Positions 62,247 to 64,000 of a stretch of DNA of 64,000 nt are shown here, one piece after another. Positions within the stretch are counted from its first letter, which is position 1, and each line of letters begins with the position of its first letter. Source of the DNA: JACMLC01 sp963720235 (GTDB taxonomy: Bacteria; Acidobacteriota; Blastocatellia; Pyrinomonadales; Pyrinomonadaceae); assembly GCA_963720235.1 (NCBI GenBank), contig OY970389.1, positions 1,364,001 to 1,428,000 on the forward strand. The letters are read 5' to 3'. The notes beneath the pieces are model-generated. The model was not told where the DNA came from. It did not search any database and worked only from the letters and a program-made list of their open reading frames with translations. Made by a program: the position numbers and the translations under genes.

Positions 62247-63404
62247 ATGGAAGAGAAAAAAACGCGGCCCCGAAGAAGCGGTTACATCAAAGAGAAGCGC
62301 GCTGGCTTATATCTCGTTAGCATCTTCTTAGGTCGAGACGCGAACGGCAAACGTCGCTATGTTGCAAAGCAAATCAAAGGCTCAAGAAGTGATGCGCAGA
62401 AATACCTCAATAAAGCATTAAGTGAGAAGGATCAGGGCATCTTTGTTACGCCTACAGCACTCACGGTTGATGGCTATCTAAAAAAGTGGCTTGAATCGGC
62501 AGCCCGCCCGCGCGTCTCACGGCGAACGGCTGACGGCTATGCAGGTTTGATTGAGAGATACATAAACGTCCCGCTTGGGCATAAGCGTTTAGACAAGTTG
62601 CAACCTTTAGACATTCAAAAGGTCTATGGCGAGATGCAGATGCGCGGACTAAGCGCGCGAGTAGTCCGACACACCCATTCAGTCCTTCACAATGCACTCA
62701 AGCAAGCCTGTAAGTGGGGCTTGCTTCCGCGTAACCCTTCTGACCTTGTAGAGCTTCCGAAGGTAGCGCACAAAGAGCGGCGCGTCTTATCGCCAGATGA
62801 GGCGCAAGATTTTCTCAAGGCCGCAGCCATCATGCCGCACGGATTGATTTTCGAGTTCGCACTATTTACGGGCATGAGGCCAGAAGAGTATTTAGCCCTG
62901 CAATGGTCAGATATGGATTTCGAGCACGGCAGAGCACAAGTCAGACGTGCGCTCGTTCGTCACAAGAAGAACTGGAGCTTTGAAGAACCGAAGACGGCAC
63001 GCTCGCGCCGCACGGTCTTTCTTTCGTCACAATTGCTACACAAGCTGACTATTCACAAGCGCAAGCAGGCGGAGGTTAGATTGAAGCTTGGCGCATTGTG
63101 GCAAGCCTTCGATCTGATTTTTTGTGGCGAACAGGGAACACCCTTATCAATCCCTAATATTACCTATCGCTACTTTCGTCCGATACTCGAAAAGGCAAAT
63201 CTGCCGCGCATCCGTCTTTACGATCTGCGCCATACCTGCGCTACATTATTATTAGCAGCGAATGAGCATCCAAAAGTTGTAAGTGAGCGATTAGGCCATG
63301 CCAGCATAACCTTGACGCTGGATACTTACTCTCATGTATTGCCATCTATGCAACAGGCAGCAACAGAAAAACTGGAGAGGATTCTGTTTGATAGAAAAAG
63401 GTAA
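62247..63404 (+). CDS. tyrosine recombinase (integrase) of the 57-63 kb element
   Basis: This 385-residue protein has an arm-binding N-terminus ('SGYIKEKRAGLYLVSIFLGR'), a core-binding SAM-like domain ('LTVDGYLKKWLESAARPRVSRRTADGYAG') and a catalytic domain. The catalytic residues are 'LFTGMRPEEYLAL' (Arg), 'LYDLRHTCATLLL' (His-x-x-Arg) and 'LGHASITLTLDTYSH' (His, Tyr). It differs from the integrase at 25615. ATG 62247 follows GGGAG. The attachment site is probably in the ~45 bp after its stop or beyond, but no repeat pair was identified. Confidence 0.9.
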   Translation: MEEKKTRPRRSGYIKEKRAGLYLVSIFLGRDANGKRRYVAKQIKGSRSDAQKYLNKALSEKDQGIFVTPTALTVDGYLKKWLESAARPRVSRRTADGYAGLIERYINVPLGHKRLDKLQPLDIQKVYGEMQMRGLSARVVRHTHSVLHNALKQACKWGLLPRNPSDLVELPKVAHKERRVLSPDEAQDFLKAAAIMPHGLIFEFALFTGMRPEEYLALQWSDMDFEHGRAQVRRALVRHKKNWSFEEPKTARSRRTVFLSSQLLHKLTIHKRKQAEVRLKLGALWQAFDLIFCGEQGTPLSIPNITYRYFRPILEKANLPRIRLYDLRHTCATLLLAANEHPKVVSERLGHASITLTLDTYSHVLPSMQQAATEKLERILFDRKR

Positions 63405-63448
63405 TAAAGGTAGTTAGCTGTTGCAGATGTAAAGAAGGTATAGGTGTT

Positions 63449-63997
63449 TCAGTTGTCAGCCCCCGTGTTTTCAGAGGTTATATGAATAGCTTTCTGAGAA
63501 AGCAGAATCTGTTCAGGCTTCCATTCTTTATATGCAACCCAAGTAGAGAGAAACCAAGAGCTAATTGTTGATTTCTCAATATTCCATCCCAGAACAGCTA
63601 AAATCATACGCTCAACCGTCCATTGCAAATGGAGCTTTGCAAATATTAAAGCCTTCAGATGCTCATGGTTGAAATGTTCTCCGTGAACCAGCTTATTTCT
63701 CAACTCGGAAAGTGAAACTCCACTTTTGTTGTTAGTGACTTGCCATAAGTCTTGCAAGCTAACAGCATAGTGATTACAAAACTGCTCAAAGGCCGTAGCA
63801 AAGGAAATTCTATTTAACTCCGATAGTTTATCTTTCATATGCCGTTTTTTATCATAGTCATTTTCTGGCAAATCAATCTGGTCTATATACATCTTTAGAG
63901 CTTTACGAATTTTATTCCACTGCTTTTTTTGCTCAGTATCGTTTTGCTGAAAAACGTATTCCAAGCCTTTCTTCCTACGAAAATATAATACAAGCAT
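63449..63997 (-). CDS. HEPN-like protein, may be cut by the window edge
   Basis: The visible 182 residues are helical and contain 'SELRNKLVHGEHF', with the R-x4-H motif (Arg100, His105) of HEPN ribonucleases. It is preceded by 'FATAFEQFCNHYAVSLQDLW', as in C-terminal parts of ApeA-like abortive-infection proteins. An ATG stands at 63997, 3 bp from the window end, but the true start may be farther out. If so, this is only the HEPN half of a larger sensor-effector. It abuts the integrase 3' end, the usual site for defence cargo. Confidence 0.55.
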   Translation of the reverse strand: MLVLYFRRKKGLEYVFQQNDTEQKKQWNKIRKALKMYIDQIDLPENDYDKKRHMKDKLSELNRISFATAFEQFCNHYAVSLQDLWQVTNNKSGVSLSELRNKLVHGEHFNHEHLKALIFAKLHLQWTVERMILAVLGWNIEKSTISSWFLSTWVAYKEWKPEQILLSQKAIHITSENTGADN

Positions 63998-64000
63998 TTC

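Overview
The window most likely comes from an Acidobacteriota genome, probably class Blastocatellia. The evidence is many secreted FG-GAP/VCBS-type repeat proteins (recurring D-x-D-G-D-G calcium-binding motifs followed by an aromatic 'W-Y-I-L' strand), a VWFA-related protein of the acidobacterial type, and TPR proteins ending in a Fis-like helix-turn-helix. Base composition is intermediate. This is a lineage inference only, because no rRNA or core phylogenetic marker is present. Almost the whole window is accessory DNA.

Layout. (1) 1-15.4 kb: a plus-strand run of unrelated single genes (FG-GAP, nitrilase-family, kinase, SIMPL, DUF2283, HExxH peptidase, PIN toxin-antitoxin, secreted hydrolase, TIR protein, dienelactone hydrolase). 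Several junctions carry sequences resembling integron attC sites, the best at 2332-2437, so the first part looks like an eroded cassette array without an integrase (CALIN). (2) 15.5-21.0 kb: a cytochrome-c-peroxidase/FG-GAP fusion and a TIR protein, between two copies of the 3' end of a tRNA-Cys. (3) 21.03-30.92 kb: an integrative element bounded by perfect 54-bp direct repeats derived from tRNA-Cys. It carries an integrase, a primase-helicase, an excisionase-like HTH, a GGDEF/glycine-zipper gene pair, a pentapeptide-repeat membrane protein and a TPR-Fis regulator divergent from a small exported peptide. (4) 31.2-38.3 kb: a tandem duplication of an FG-GAP gene pair, ending in a 1359-residue beta-helix protein. 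(5) 38.3-43.7 kb: a second TPR-Fis/peptide locus with VWFA, PEGA and membrane proteins, bounded by two ~256-bp direct repeats. (6) 43.8-55.9 kb: a minus-strand type I restriction-modification operon (hsdM-hsdS-hsdR) with embedded DUF262 and AlbA_2/NB-ARC/TPR genes and a terminal YgjP-type metallopeptidase. (7) 57.3-63.4 kb: a second integrative element (HTH, primase-polymerase, terminase-small-subunit-like, SWIM, integrase), followed by a HEPN-domain gene that runs to the window edge.

The most interesting system is the TPR-Fis regulator/exported peptide module, present twice plus a truncated third copy. Both complete copies share gene order, a palindrome in the divergent promoter, a signal-peptide-bearing small protein with a conserved hydrophobic C-terminus (TEI..Q.LQS....F), and a ~135-nt region after the peptide gene whose predicted stems covary. 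It looks like a mobile peptide-sensing or self-regulating locus. That is inference from architecture. Other leads are the AlbA_2-STAND protein inside the type I locus, the GGDEF/glycine-zipper pair, and a 3 x 35-bp helically phased repeat beside the left attachment site.
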